Origin: Clostridium sp. 28_17
Lineage (GTDB): Bacteria > Bacillota > Clostridia > TANB77 > CAG-508
DNA: 64,000 nucleotides
Reading direction: 5' to 3'
NCBI GenBank assembly: GCA_001916065.1
Contig: MNRS01000021.1
Span: 1 to 64,000 of the forward strand
How positions within the stretch are numbered: the stretch's first letter is position 1; every line of letters starts with the position of its first letter. Both the position numbers and the translations under genes were made by a program. Positions 17,154 through 26,601 of the stretch are shown in pieces. Below the pieces are notes generated by a model. The model did not search any database. It saw only the letters and a list, made by a program, of their open reading frames with translations, and was not told the origin of the DNA.

Positions 17154-18419
17154 TTAATTTGTTTTGCTTAAATCTGGATCAAGCATCAGTTCATCATAAA
17201 TAGATAGACTCTTTATATTTTGTATATCATTGTTTGAAAATCCAAGTTCTTTTAATTCATCTGTACTATAGTTCTTAACAATAGCATATTTATCATTTTG
17301 TTTTTTTATTTTTATTGGTATTTTATCATAATACCCCGCTCTATTTCTAACAACATAACTGATATCATTTTCTTTTACAATTGCTTGATTTGGAACTTTT
17401 AGTCCCGTACTATTCCACCAAATTAAATCAAATGATATTTTTCTATAATTGGCTAAATCTCCTATTTGCTTGTCTATTTCTAGTATTATCAGATTTTCTT
17501 CTTCGTTTTCTTGTGACATATAGCAAATTGTTGCATCTATTTGCTTGTTATTTGATAATCTTATTGCAACTTTGTCATTTACTTGTGCTTTTTTTGCCTG
17601 TTCTGAGTTTGAAATTGTTGCTATATAGCAACTTGAACTATCTATTACTTTTCCACATTCATCATTTGTTGCTATTAATTGACCTGTTTTTAATTTTAGT
17701 CCTTCTAGAAATTTCTTATTTATTGTTGAAAAATTGTTAGGTGTTAATGTTTCTTCTAATCCATCGACTTTATATGAGACAATTCCACTCGTTGGTGCCT
17801 TTATATATTCTGCCCCAGAATTAAGTTGCTCTTCTAGTTTTTTTCTTTGACTATATAATTGTTTTAAATAGCTTCCTGCTGCACTTGTTTCCCCTGCTAA
17901 TTTTGCTTTTTTTGTTATTAATTCATTTATTTGTTTTTTGTATTCTGTGATTTTTGATATGTCTGTTGTTTTATTTAGCAATGAAATGTTGTTATCTAAT
18001 TGATTTTCTAGCAGTTTTACCTCTGATAATTTTACATCTGATGTCAATGATTCTTGTTGTCCTTTTATTGATTCTTGAATCTTGTTATCTAATTCTGCTA
18101 TTTGTTCTTTTAATTTTTCTTCATTTTTACTATAATATCTATATATTGCCTCTTCTTTTGCTGTCTTTTCTCCCTCGTTTTTTATTTTTTCCATTCCATT
18201 TTTATAATTATTTCCTTTAACAACTTTTTCATTTCTTATTATATATCCAATATCTGTTTCTTCTTGATATAGTGTTCCATTTTCAACAGTTACTTTATCC
18301 GTTGGTTGTTTTACTAATAGAAATGCTGCATAAAACAGATAAATTAATATTAAAACTATTACTATATTCGCAATCACTTTTTTTCTATTAATTTTATTTT
18401 TTTGTTTTTCTTCTTTCAA
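17154..18419 (-). CDS. HlyD-like membrane fusion/adaptor protein
   Basis: A 421-residue protein with an N-terminal cytoplasmic stub, one membrane helix (about 14-36) and an extracytoplasmic region. It has long coiled-coil hairpin segments (about 95-205, with EKLKEQIAELDNKIQ), flanked by biotinyl-lipoyl-like strands (EYIKAPTSGIVSYKVDGLEE) and a C-terminal barrel-like part. This is the HlyD/adaptor layout. No transporter is adjacent. In clostridia such a protein is often found upstream of sepF, which hints at a role in envelope growth rather than export. Its start overlaps the 3' end of miaA by 26 bases, indicating co-transcription. Confidence 0.8.
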   Translation of the reverse strand: MKEEKQKNKINRKKVIANIVIVLILIYLFYAAFLLVKQPTDKVTVENGTLYQEETDIGYIIRNEKVVKGNNYKNGMEKIKNEGEKTAKEEAIYRYYSKNEEKLKEQIAELDNKIQESIKGQQESLTSDVKLSEVKLLENQLDNNISLLNKTTDISKITEYKKQINELITKKAKLAGETSAAGSYLKQLYSQRKKLEEQLNSGAEYIKAPTSGIVSYKVDGLEETLTPNNFSTINKKFLEGLKLKTGQLIATNDECGKVIDSSSCYIATISNSEQAKKAQVNDKVAIRLSNNKQIDATICYMSQENEEENLIILEIDKQIGDLANYRKISFDLIWWNSTGLKVPNQAIVKENDISYVVRNRAGYYDKIPIKIKKQNDKYAIVKNYSTDELKELGFSNNDIQNIKSLSIYDELMLDPDLSKTN

Positions 18420-19341
18420 TATTTGATACCTCCAAAATAATATTTATATTATTTTGTATTTCATTTGTTCCTTCAAGCCATGTTGTTTGTTTATTTTTTC
18501 TAAACCATGTAAGTTGCCTTTTGGCATATCTTCTTGTTTCCATCTTGATTTTTTCTATCATTTCTTCTTTTGTGTATTTTCCATCTAAATAGTCTACAAC
18601 TTCTTTATACCCAAGTCCTTGCATTGCTGTTGGAAATTTTTGATATTTTTTTAGAATTGATTTCACTTCTTCTATTAACCCTTGTTCTAACATTATATCA
18701 ACTCTTTTGTTTATTCTTTGATACAGTGTTTCTCTTTCCCAATTTATTGCAAAAACTTTATAGTCATATTCTACTGGTTTTTTTCTTGATTCTATTTCTT
18801 GTTCTGTTTTTGTTTTTCCTGTTGCTTTATATATTTCTATGACCCTCATTATTCTTTTTTTATCGTTTTCACTTATTTTTTGCATTGCTTGTGGGTCTAT
18901 TTCTTGTGCCTTTTTATATAATACTTCTAGTCCTTGTTTTTCTGCTATCTCTTCCAGTTTTTTTCTATATTCTTCGTCTAATTTTATATCATTATATTCT
19001 ATTTCGTAAATTAAACTGTCAACATATAATCCGGTTCCCCCAACTATTATTGGTACTTTTCCTTTTTCTAAAATTTCTTTTATCGCCTTTTTTGCATCAA
19101 TTTTATATTGTGCAACACTATATCTTTCTTCTGGCGGTACAAAATCTAATAAATAGTGTTTTATTCCTTGCATTTCTTCTGTGCTTGGTTTTGCTGTTCC
19201 TATGTCCATATCTTTATATATTTGCATTGAATCTGCAGAAATAATTTCTCCATTTATTTGTTTTGCAAGTTCTATTGATAGCGATGTTTTTCCTGAAGCA
19301 GTTGGTCCACATATTACTATTACTTTGGGTTTCATGTCCAT
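18394..19341 (-). CDS. miaA: tRNA dimethylallyltransferase MiaA
   Basis: Adds an isopentenyl group to A37 of tRNAs reading UNN codons. The 315-residue protein has the P-loop GPTASGKTS at 12-20, SADSMQIYKDMDIGTAKP (about 40-57), the VGGTGLYVDSLIY substrate motif, and the C-terminal tRNA-binding RRYAKRQLTWFRKN. Start ATG at 19341 has GGAAGG about 6 bases upstream. It follows a small membrane protein and mutL; mutL-miaA linkage is common in bacteria. Its end overlaps the HlyD-like gene. Confidence 0.96.
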   Translation of the reverse strand: MDMKPKVIVICGPTASGKTSLSIELAKQINGEIISADSMQIYKDMDIGTAKPSTEEMQGIKHYLLDFVPPEERYSVAQYKIDAKKAIKEILEKGKVPIIVGGTGLYVDSLIYEIEYNDIKLDEEYRKKLEEIAEKQGLEVLYKKAQEIDPQAMQKISENDKKRIMRVIEIYKATGKTKTEQEIESRKKPVEYDYKVFAINWERETLYQRINKRVDIMLEQGLIEEVKSILKKYQKFPTAMQGLGYKEVVDYLDGKYTKEEMIEKIKMETRRYAKRQLTWFRKNKQTTWLEGTNEIQNNINIILEVSNIERRKTKK

Positions 19342-19344
19342 TTT

Positions 19345-19770
19345 TTATCCTTCCTTCATCATATCTAGTATTCTTGTCTGTGAATTTCCTAAATATATTA
19401 CTTCGAATATTGCTACTAATATAATGATTATTGCTAATATTATAATGCTTTTTATAACTTTTTCTTTTTCTATTTCGTCATTTTCTATTTGGTCTATTTT
19501 TTTAAATATAAATGGTAATGTTATATATCCATTTATTGCCGTAAATAGCATTACAAACACATTTTGGACTAATTTCATATTTTCTATATTTGGGTAGTTT
19601 ATTCCTATTTTTGATATTTTGAATATTATAAGTGTAAAAATATATGCAACAAAAGCTCCAACTGTTATACATATTATTTTGGTCTTATTTTCAAGTGTTC
19701 CTAAACTGTTCCAAGACCATGCTATTAATACTATAAACATCGCTATTATAATTATTGAAATCAATACCAT
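19345..19770 (-). CDS. Small membrane protein between mutL and miaA
   Basis: A 141-residue hydrophobic protein I do not recognise. Four membrane helices are evident at about 2-20, 33-53, 70-88 and 105-126, with a charged stretch KKIDQIENDEIEKEKV in the third loop. It ends 3 bases before miaA and starts 39 bases after mutL, so it is co-transcribed. No catalytic motif is visible. Confidence 0.65.
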   Translation of the reverse strand: MVLISIIIIAMFIVLIAWSWNSLGTLENKTKIICITVGAFVAYIFTLIIFKISKIGINYPNIENMKLVQNVFVMLFTAINGYITLPFIFKKIDQIENDEIEKEKVIKSIIILAIIIILVAIFEVIYLGNSQTRILDMMKEG

Positions 19771-19809
19771 TTGAATTTTCCTTTCTGATTTAGGTAGTTT
19801 TTACATTTT

Positions 19810-22116
19810 TTATTTTCTTGCAAATTTTCTTTCTATATCATATTTGCTCATTTTTATCGCCGTTGGTCTACCATGTGGGCATGTAAACGGATTTGGTAAT
19901 TCTAATAGTTTGTCCATTAAATTTTCTACTTCTGCCCTATCTAAGACCATATTTGCTTTTACTGCTGCTTTGCATGCTACAGTTGCTATAAATTTTTCTT
20001 CTTTTTCTTGTTTTGCTGTTCTTGCTACCGTGTTTATTTCATCAAGTGTTTCTAAGAATAAATCTTTGTTGTCTATGTCTAAGCATACTGTTGGTACACC
20101 TGTTAATTTTATCGTATTTTCTCCAAATTCTTCTAAACTGAATCCTGCTTTTTCAAACATATCTATATTGTCTTTGGCTATATCCATTTCTTTGTGTGTT
20201 AGTGTTATTATATCTGGCAATAGTAACATTTGTGAATCTTTTGAGGTTTCACTATAATAATTTTTCTTTACTTTTTCATACATAATTCTTTCGTGTGCTG
20301 CGTGTTGGTCTATTATGTACATTTCTTTGTCCATTTCTATAATTATGTATGTATTAAATACTATTCCTATAAATTTATATATTGGTTTTTGGTATTCTGC
20401 ACTTTGGTCAAATACTGACATATTATTTTTTACTAAATCAATTGCAGTATTTGTTGTATCTTCTTGTTGTTCTTCTTGTAATATTGGAGTTTCTAATGGT
20501 TTTCTTCCAAATAGTTTTTCATACATTGTGCTAAAGTCTTCTTTTGGCGTTTCGTCATAGTTTTTGCTTTCCATTTTTTCTATTTGTTCATTTATTTTTT
20601 CTAATGTTTCTTGTTTTTGTGTATTTTCTTGTTTTTCAATATTTTCTGTTTTGTCTTCATTATTTTCATCTTTTTGTTCTTCTTGTTGTTCTATTTCTGT
20701 AATTTTGTTTTCTTCTTGATTTACTTCAGGTTCTTTTTCTTGGTTTTCAACCGCTTCAATGTTGTTGGTTTTTTCATTGATATTTTCTTCAGTTTTTTCC
20801 TCATTTTTTTCTTCAGTTTTCTCTTCAATAACCCCTTTAGTATCCTCTTCAATATCTTGTCCCAATTCTTTTTTTAAATTTTCTCTCATTTTCTTTAATT
20901 GTTCCAATATATCTGCAGTATTTACAGGTCCACCATTTCCAAGACTTGCTACAAAAGGATTTGTACTTGTAGTTTTATTTTCTTCAACTGAATTAGTTTT
21001 TATTTTACTTTCTTCATCATTATATTGTTCTATTTTTTTAGTGTCATTTTTTCTAAAATCAAATAATCCCTTTTGTGTAATATTTTCATCTGTTGAGTCT
21101 ACTGATTTTTCAGTGTTTGCTACTAATTCACTTTCTAGTAATGTATTCTTTATTGCATGATAGATTGATTGGAATATTTTATTTTCTTCTTCAAATCTGA
21201 CTTCTAATTTAGCAGGGTGTACATTTACATCGACTTTTGCAGGATTCATAGTAATATTTAATATTACAAAACCATATTTTCCAATTGGTATTAATCCTTT
21301 AAAAGCCTGCTCTGTTGCGGCTGATAATACTTTATCTTTTACATATCTTTTATTTACAAAAAATAATTGATTTGATCTATTTGACCTTGCAATTTCAGGT
21401 TTTCCGATAACACCATTAACTTCAATGTCTTCATATGTATAGTTTACTGGTAAAATTCCTGTTGCTACATCTTTTCCATATATACTATAAATAACACTTT
21501 TTATGTCTCCGTTCCCATTTGTTTGTATTACTGTTTTACCTGTATTTATTAATTTAATTGCAATATTAGGATTCACAAGTGCTATTCTTGTAATTACGTC
21601 CTCAATATAACCTGCTTCAGTGTAGTCTTTTTTTAGAAATTTATATCTTACAGGTGTATTAAAAAATAGGTTTTTAACCACAATGCTTGTTCCAGTTTGG
21701 CATCCTACTTCTTGTTTATCTAATACATTTCCTGCTTCTACAGTTATTTTATATCCTGTATCTTGGCTTTCTGTTTTAGATGTAAGTTCTACATTTGCTA
21801 TTGCGGCAATACTTGCTAATGCCTCTCCTCTAAACCCCATAGATGTTACTACATCTAAGTCTTCGGCTTTTCTTATTTTACTTGTTGCATGTCTTTCAAA
21901 TGCTATTTCTAAATCATCTGGTGCAATTCCTTTTCCATTGTCTGCTACTCTTATATATGATATTCCACCATTTTTTATTTCAACAGTTATATTATTTGCA
22001 CCTGCATCTATTGAGTTTTCAACCATTTCTTTTATTACTGATGCTGGTCTTTCTATAACTTCACCTGCAGCAATTTTATTTATTGTCAAGTCATCTAGTA
22101 GAACTATATTTCCCAT
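19810..22116 (-). CDS. mutL: DNA mismatch repair protein MutL
   Basis: Couples mismatch recognition by MutS to strand removal. The start at 22116 (MGNIVLLDDLTINKIAAGEV) follows AAAGGAAG, giving 768 residues. The N-terminal GHKL ATPase (1-330) has ENSIDAGANNI, DNGKGI and TSMGFRGEALASI. A long disordered linker (about 335-560) is unusually rich in E, K, N, Q and T. The C-terminal dimerisation domain carries the metal endonuclease motif DQHAAHERIMYE and the late ACKAAVKAN and CPHGRPTAI motifs, so it is the nicking type found in bacteria without MutH. mutS is not in the window. Confidence 0.96.
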   Translation of the reverse strand: MGNIVLLDDLTINKIAAGEVIERPASVIKEMVENSIDAGANNITVEIKNGGISYIRVADNGKGIAPDDLEIAFERHATSKIRKAEDLDVVTSMGFRGEALASIAAIANVELTSKTESQDTGYKITVEAGNVLDKQEVGCQTGTSIVVKNLFFNTPVRYKFLKKDYTEAGYIEDVITRIALVNPNIAIKLINTGKTVIQTNGNGDIKSVIYSIYGKDVATGILPVNYTYEDIEVNGVIGKPEIARSNRSNQLFFVNKRYVKDKVLSAATEQAFKGLIPIGKYGFVILNITMNPAKVDVNVHPAKLEVRFEEENKIFQSIYHAIKNTLLESELVANTEKSVDSTDENITQKGLFDFRKNDTKKIEQYNDEESKIKTNSVEENKTTSTNPFVASLGNGGPVNTADILEQLKKMRENLKKELGQDIEEDTKGVIEEKTEEKNEEKTEENINEKTNNIEAVENQEKEPEVNQEENKITEIEQQEEQKDENNEDKTENIEKQENTQKQETLEKINEQIEKMESKNYDETPKEDFSTMYEKLFGRKPLETPILQEEQQEDTTNTAIDLVKNNMSVFDQSAEYQKPIYKFIGIVFNTYIIIEMDKEMYIIDQHAAHERIMYEKVKKNYYSETSKDSQMLLLPDIITLTHKEMDIAKDNIDMFEKAGFSLEEFGENTIKLTGVPTVCLDIDNKDLFLETLDEINTVARTAKQEKEEKFIATVACKAAVKANMVLDRAEVENLMDKLLELPNPFTCPHGRPTAIKMSKYDIERKFARK

Positions 22117-22160
22117 TTTTCTTCTTCCTTTCAAAAGTCTTTTTTTATTGTTTCTTTTCT

Positions 22161-22205
22161 AAAAGTAGAAATTAGATTGATAAATCAATCTTAATTTCTA
22201 CTTTA
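22161..22205 (-). terminator. Intrinsic terminator after secF
   Basis: AAAGTAGAAATTAAGATTGAT pairs with ATCAATC and TAATTTCTACTTT with one bulge, followed by TTAG. It sits between the secF stop and the mutL start. Confidence 0.8.
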
Positions 22206-22216
22206 TCTTTTGAATT

Positions 22217-22885
22217 TTATGCTTTTGCTACCTTCTCTGCCTCTTCTTGTTTCTTTTTTTCTAATTCTTTGTCAAATTTTGTTGTACATACATATGTTGA
22301 TATTGCATATAATGTTAAAACTATTGGCATTGTTACTACATCTATTGGCATTCTTGTCACTGTTATTATTGCAAATAAAATTATTTGTGCTAAAGCCATA
22401 ATGCCTATTGCTTTTGCTATTACTTTTAATGAATTTAATTTATAATATCTTATTGCTAAATATGCTAAAACAATTACTGCTGTTATGATGAATGGTGTTA
22501 AATATGGTTTTAATATTTCTCTACCTCTAAAGTGTGTATTTTCTTCTATTGTTACTTCTTCTGCTTTTAATTCTGTTCCATATTTTTCATTTATTTTTGT
22601 TACTAAATTTGTTTTTTGTTCGTCTGTAATTTTGGTTGTTGTAATGCTTACAGCATCTTTATATACTTCTATTGGTTGTATTAAAACTGGTTGATTTCCG
22701 AATATTTCATTTGTTATTTCTTTTATATCTTTTACTTCAAATTGTTTTCCTAAATTTAATTCGACTTTATTATTTTTTTCATAATTTAATCCAAATACTA
22801 ATTTATTTGAACATAGTATTATTGCTCCTGTTACTAATAATAATGCTAATAATACTATTACTATTTTTTTTGCTTTTTGTTTCAT
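22217..22885 (-). CDS. secF: SecF-like protein translocase subunit, short form
   Basis: A divergent SecF-type partner of the preceding secD. The start at 22885 is preferred because GGAGG lies just upstream, giving 222 residues. Helix 1 is at about 4-25. An extracytoplasmic domain follows with GLNYEKNNKVELNLGKQFE and SITTTKITDEQKTNLVTKIN, the ferredoxin-like part of SecD/SecF. Only three more helices follow (about 127-205), four in all where SecF normally has six (about 290-300 residues). SecDF uses the proton gradient to pull exported proteins from SecYEG. Whether this short form works alone is unclear. Confidence 0.75.
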   Translation of the reverse strand: MKQKAKKIVIVLLALLLVTGAIILCSNKLVFGLNYEKNNKVELNLGKQFEVKDIKEITNEIFGNQPVLIQPIEVYKDAVSITTTKITDEQKTNLVTKINEKYGTELKAEEVTIEENTHFRGREILKPYLTPFIITAVIVLAYLAIRYYKLNSLKVIAKAIGIMALAQIILFAIITVTRMPIDVVTMPIVLTLYAISTYVCTTKFDKELEKKKQEEAEKVAKA

Positions 22886-22913
22886 TTTTACCTCCATAAA
22901 TAACTTGTATATT

Positions 22914-24320
22914 TTATTTATTTTTTATTCTAAATAATAAATTTGTTATAGTTGCATTATAAATTGCTATAATAACAATTCCCCAGAATGTTATCATTCC
23001 AAAACTGTTTATTGGTGTCCATTTTATAAAGCAAAATACTATTGCTAATATACAAACTGGTATTATTCTGCTAAAGAATTTTTTATATGTTTCTGTTACT
23101 GATTTTTGTACTGCATTTTCTACATTTTCCGCTTTCATCTTTTTGATGTTTGATAATAATATAATTGTAAATATATAATTAAATGCTAACATCATTGTTA
23201 TTGCAAATATTGAATCTATTGATATTACAACATTTGTGTATCTTATTAATAATAAATATAATGCTGCTAATCCTGTATATGCTATTCCTGCTACTAGTCC
23301 ATTTGTTTTATATTTAATGATTAATACAATTATTGCTATGATGGCAATTATTGCTATTGTAACTGCAACATATGTTAAATCTTGTTCAGTTATGTTTGAT
23401 AATATATATTGATTTTTTTTCATATCATATTTTACTGGTAATTTTCCACTGTCTAATACTGTTGCAACATTTTGTGCTTGTTCTACATATCCTTTTAATG
23501 TTGTTGAGTCCGTTGTTGCTTTTCCTACTGATAGTTGAATTTTTCCACTTGTTATTGGTTCGTCAAATGTTGTTGACATTAATTCCGAATCATCTATTTT
23601 TAATGATATTTTCTTTTCAGTTTTTGATGATTTTTCACTTGTTGTATTTTCCGTATTTGTTTCGTTTGTGTTTTCTGTTGCTTCTGTATTGTTTTCTTCT
23701 GTTGTTGCATTTTCATCTGTTGTGGTATTTTCGTCTGTTGTGTTGTTTTCTGTTTTTACATATGTTTTGCTTATTTCTTCTAATTTATTTTTTCCATCTT
23801 TGTTAAATGCAATTTCTAAATATACTGATGTTCCTGATGTTGCTCTATTGTATAATACTTTTGATGATTCTATTGAATTATTGTCTAGTAAAACATCATT
23901 TGTTTCACTATCTAAAATTTCAAATTTTCCTACTGTTGTTAAATTTGAAACTATTGTATCTGTATTTAAATTTTCTGGTATTTGTACAGTAATTTCTCCA
24001 TTTTCATTATTTACGTTTACTTTGTATTCTTCTGCTCCTAATTTTTTTAATCTTTTTTCTATTATTTCTTTTGCTGTTTTATAGTTTTCTTCTGTTTTTA
24101 CTTCATCGCTGTTGTCTGTGTTTAATGTTAATTTTATTGTTCTTGCTCCATTTAAGTCCATTGCATATGTGTAGTCTTTTACTACATTTGACATTTGGTT
24201 TTTGTTTTGTTTGTATATTCCAAAAAATCCTATCATTGATACTAGTACAATTAATAAACTAATTGTTATTATTTTTATTGTTTTCATAATTTTTTCATTC
24301 TTTTTATTTTGTTTTTTCAT
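22914..24320 (-). CDS. secD: SecD-like protein translocase subunit
   Basis: A 468-residue membrane protein with SecD layout. Helix 1 is at about 14-34. The large extracytoplasmic domain includes MDLNGARTIKLTLN and EIIEKRLKKLGAEEYKVNV (classic SecD P1). A block of five further helices runs from about 315 to 465, with TNGLVAGIAYTGLAALYL and DSIFAITMMLAFNYI. An unusual low-complexity insert of T, E and N lies at about 190-235, absent from typical SecD. secF follows 28 bases after its stop. SecDF assists late protein translocation at the membrane. Confidence 0.8.
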   Translation of the reverse strand: MKKQNKKNEKIMKTIKIITISLLIVLVSMIGFFGIYKQNKNQMSNVVKDYTYAMDLNGARTIKLTLNTDNSDEVKTEENYKTAKEIIEKRLKKLGAEEYKVNVNNENGEITVQIPENLNTDTIVSNLTTVGKFEILDSETNDVLLDNNSIESSKVLYNRATSGTSVYLEIAFNKDGKNKLEEISKTYVKTENNTTDENTTTDENATTEENNTEATENTNETNTENTTSEKSSKTEKKISLKIDDSELMSTTFDEPITSGKIQLSVGKATTDSTTLKGYVEQAQNVATVLDSGKLPVKYDMKKNQYILSNITEQDLTYVAVTIAIIAIIAIIVLIIKYKTNGLVAGIAYTGLAALYLLLIRYTNVVISIDSIFAITMMLAFNYIFTIILLSNIKKMKAENVENAVQKSVTETYKKFFSRIIPVCILAIVFCFIKWTPINSFGMITFWGIVIIAIYNATITNLLFRIKNK

Positions 24321-24331
24321 TTTCTTTCCTT

Positions 24332-24416
24332 TCTCTCGCTTCGTTCGTTCATCATAAAATGAAAATTTATCATTCTCGTTTTACAAATCTCACGCTTTGC
24401 TCGCTCATCGTCATCC
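24332..24416. repeat. Two short imperfect direct repeats in the HD-secD gap
   Basis: TCTCGCTTCGTTCGTTCATC and TCACGCTTTGCTCGCTCATC are about 56 bases apart in the non-coding gap before secD. They are locally GC-rich, with no clear terminator shape. Significance unknown. Confidence 0.4.
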
Positions 24417-24469
24417 AAATTTTTTCAAATTTTGTCTGCCAACCATTTAAATTTTTATTTTATTTTGTT

Positions 24470-25129
24470 TTATAATAATTTTGTATCGTTTATTATTAGT
24501 TCGAACCATATTTTTAAATATTTTGCTGCGTATTTGCACATCATTGTTCTTTGCATAAATATTTCAAAGTAGTCAAGCACTGGACTTATTTTGGTGTCTA
24601 TTGTTAAGTTTAATGTTACTTTTCTCTCTTTTTCATCCATTATTAAGTCTGCATTTGTAACTGCATAATTTACTCTATCATGTATATCGAATGTTGATAG
24701 ATTTTTGTTTACTACTCTGTCTCTATGTACGTCTGATTTGTCTGCTAGTATCAGTGCAGCCGATATGTCGCTTACTGCCGTTCCTGTGTTTTCGTCATGG
24801 TTTCCTATTGCCATCATTATTTCTGTTATTTCTTCTATTGGCATTCCCATTTCTTTTAAAATGTTGTATGCAAGTATTGCTCCTGTATGTGCATGGTCTA
24901 CTCTGTTTACGCAGTTTCCTATGTCATGCATATACCCTGCAATTCTTGTTAGTTCTACTGTTCTTTCTGGGTATCCTAATTTTTCTAATATATCTCCTGC
25001 TCTTTTTGATACTATTGATATGTGCCTGTGTCCGTGTTCTGTGTATCCTATTGCGTTTAGTTGTTTTTGTGCTCCTCTTATTAGAGCATCTAATTCTTTG
25101 TTTTCTTTAATGTCTTTTAAAGTTATCAT
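24470..25129 (-). CDS. HD-domain phosphohydrolase
   Basis: A 219-residue metal-dependent phosphohydrolase of the HD superfamily. Metal ligands are visible as H32/H36 (TEHGHRHIS), the His-Asp pair H68-D69 (AGYMHDIGNCVNR), DHAHTGA at 79-85 and a later D in ALILADKSDV. The substrate cannot be deduced; relatives act on nucleotides or cyclic nucleotides. It is monocistronic: its own promoter lies at 25155-25183, and an unrelated 150-base gap follows before secD. Confidence 0.82.
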   Translation of the reverse strand: MITLKDIKENKELDALIRGAQKQLNAIGYTEHGHRHISIVSKRAGDILEKLGYPERTVELTRIAGYMHDIGNCVNRVDHAHTGAILAYNILKEMGMPIEEITEIMMAIGNHDENTGTAVSDISAALILADKSDVHRDRVVNKNLSTFDIHDRVNYAVTNADLIMDEKERKVTLNLTIDTKISPVLDYFEIFMQRTMMCKYAAKYLKIWFELIINDTKLL

Positions 25130-25154
25130 TTGTTCCCTCCTTTTGTCTTCCTAG

Positions 25155-25183
25155 ATTTTATATTAATTTAATAAAAATATCAA
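25155..25183 (-). promoter_or_regulatory. SigA-type promoter of the HD gene
   Basis: Reading leftward: TTGATA (25178-25183), 17 bases, TAAAAT (25155-25160). The HD start codon lies 26 bases further on, with AGGAGGG as ribosome site. Confidence 0.7.
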
Positions 25184-25444
25184 CTGTTTTTTATGAATTT
25201 TTGTTGTTTTTTTCTTTTTTTCTTTTTTTATAAATATTGGAATATGAAAAAAATTTTTTAATTTTATATTTTCTATTTCAATGAAAATTTAAATAATATA
25301 ATAAAAACTATGATAACACATATTGGTAAATAAAAACAAACTTTAGTTCATTTTTTTATATTATATAAAATTTCTATTTTTTCTTTAAATTTGTTTATTA
25401 TATATCTAAAAAATTGGCTATTTCTAGTTTTTATAAATTTTGTC
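25184..25444. other. AT-rich intergenic stretch, nothing recognised
   Basis: About 260 bases of extremely AT-rich sequence between the divergent promoters of the HD gene and the 71-aa orphan. I see no ORF with a ribosome site, RNA fold or repeat family here. Confidence 0.6.
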
Positions 25445-25473
25445 TTGTATTTTATGTTAATAAGTGTTATAAT
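25445..25473 (+). promoter_or_regulatory. SigA-type promoter of the 71-aa orphan
   Basis: TTGTAT (25445-25450), 17 bases, TATAAT (25468-25473), about 55 bases before the plus-strand start codon. Confidence 0.7.
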
Positions 25474-25533
25474 TTAATTAGGTTATATTTAACTATTTTA
25501 TTAATAATTATCTTTTTTTAAGGAGGATTCATT

Positions 25534-25749
25534 ATGCATGTGACACTTTATGAACTTTATACCAATCCAATTAAGCGTTTACATTCTCGGCTTTCGAGAA
25601 AATGTGACGTTGAATTAGGTACTGGAAGGCATATTACAATTGAAAAGCATATACATATGTTTACTTGTGAATTGCCATATCCTCACTATTCTTTAAGTAA
25701 AGAAGAAGAAATGGATCTCATCCATGCACAAATGTTGATGGGACTCTAA
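25534..25749 (+). CDS. Unknown 71-aa protein, plus-strand orphan
   Basis: It begins MHVTLYELYTNPIKRLHSRL and is histidine- and tyrosine-rich, with no membrane helix or signal. It has a perfect ribosome site (AAGGAGG, 8 bases before ATG), its own promoter and a strong terminator, so it is a complete expressed unit. I do not recognise a family. Codon use looks less AT-biased than its neighbours, and it lies next to a decayed IS200-type element, so acquisition by transfer is possible. Confidence 0.65.
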   Translation: MHVTLYELYTNPIKRLHSRLSRKCDVELGTGRHITIEKHIHMFTCELPYPHYSLSKEEEMDLIHAQMLMGL

Positions 25750-25797
25750 AAGGTACGAAGGCTAACCACAAATGTGGATAGCCTTTGTACCTTTTTA
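25748..25797 (+). terminator. Strong intrinsic terminator of the 71-aa gene
   Basis: A long stem pairs AAAGGTACGAAGGCTAACCAC with GTGGATAGCC and TTTGTACCTTT around loop AAAT, ending in TTTTT. It overlaps the stop codon. Confidence 0.92.
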
Positions 25798-25845
25798 CGC
25801 TTTTTAACCAAACAATAAAATTTTTTCCTTAATATATAAAATCAC

Positions 25846-26366
25846 AACCACTCATTTAACGGGTGGTTTATTTACCCCTGTAAAGAGATATTGCTACATG
25901 CTTACTACTGAAGTAGCTAGTTTTTCACTCCTTTCAAGCCTGCTGCATTAACTACTTTAGCAAACCCTTAAAAGGATTATACTTTTTTCTTTTCGTTAAT
26001 TTATCTTATATTATGTTCTCATTTTTTGCTCTTTTATATATTTTCTTATTGTTGCTTTATTTAATCCTACTGTACTTACATAATATCCTGTTGCCCAGAA
26101 ATTTCTTTTATCTAATTTATATCTTAATTCTCCATGATATTCAAATATCATCATTGCACTTTTTCTCTTCAAATATCCCATAAAACTTGATATACATATT
26201 TTCAGTAATATTGATAATAATAAGTGTACATGATCATGTATCATATGTCCTTTTATTATTTCCACACCTTTTCACTCACATAAATCTTTTATATATTTTG
26301 GTATAAATACTAGCACATCCATTAGAATGTGATAAACTATTTGCCATATAACCTAGCAGGTGGTTA
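25846..26366 (-). mobile_element. Decayed IS200/IS605-type insertion sequence
   Basis: The right-hand end has the subterminal hairpin AACCACTC-ATTTAAC-GGGTGGTT (25846-25868), typical of IS200/IS605 ends. The left-hand end has TAACCTAGCAGGTGGTTA (26349-26366). Between them is a broken Y1 transposase gene. No accessory TnpB is present. Such elements lack inverted terminal repeats and target duplications, so exact borders are approximate. Confidence 0.78.
26011..26347 (-). pseudogene. tnpA: IS200-type TnpA transposase, broken
   Basis: Residues typical of the IS200 Y1 transposase are readable but interrupted. The start region reads MANSLSH (ATG at 26347), as in intact copies. A frame change then leads to VFIPKY, and an internal deletion joins this to LCE. 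The expected Trp codon is TGA, after which KGVEIIKGHMIHDHVHLLLS and the rest of the C-terminal half run open to the stop at 26011. The HUH histidines (HVH) and the downstream NFWATGYYVSTVG tyrosine helix region remain. It cannot make full transposase. The open C-terminal 84 residues are not a real gene. Confidence 0.82.
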
Positions 26367-26410
26367 ACTTTTTCGAATGCTTTGCATTCTCAACTCACTA
26401 AAGTGTTAAT

Positions 26411-26451
26411 AAATAAAAATCAGAATAATCTTATTACTCTGATTTTTATTT
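26411..26451 (-). terminator. Terminator after tRNA-Gly
   Basis: AATAAAAATCAGA pairs with TCTGATTTTTATT around a 13-base loop, followed by TTAACAC. It starts 2 bases after the tRNA 3' end. Confidence 0.8.
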
Positions 26452-26452
26452 A

Positions 26453-26593
<141 letters not shown>

Positions 26594-26601
26594 ATTGTTC
26601 C

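Noticed and set aside
26011..26265. Intact 84-aa transposase-like gene
   Set aside because: It is only the open C-terminal half of a broken IS200 TnpA. Upstream in-frame sequence has a TGA, a deletion and a frame change.
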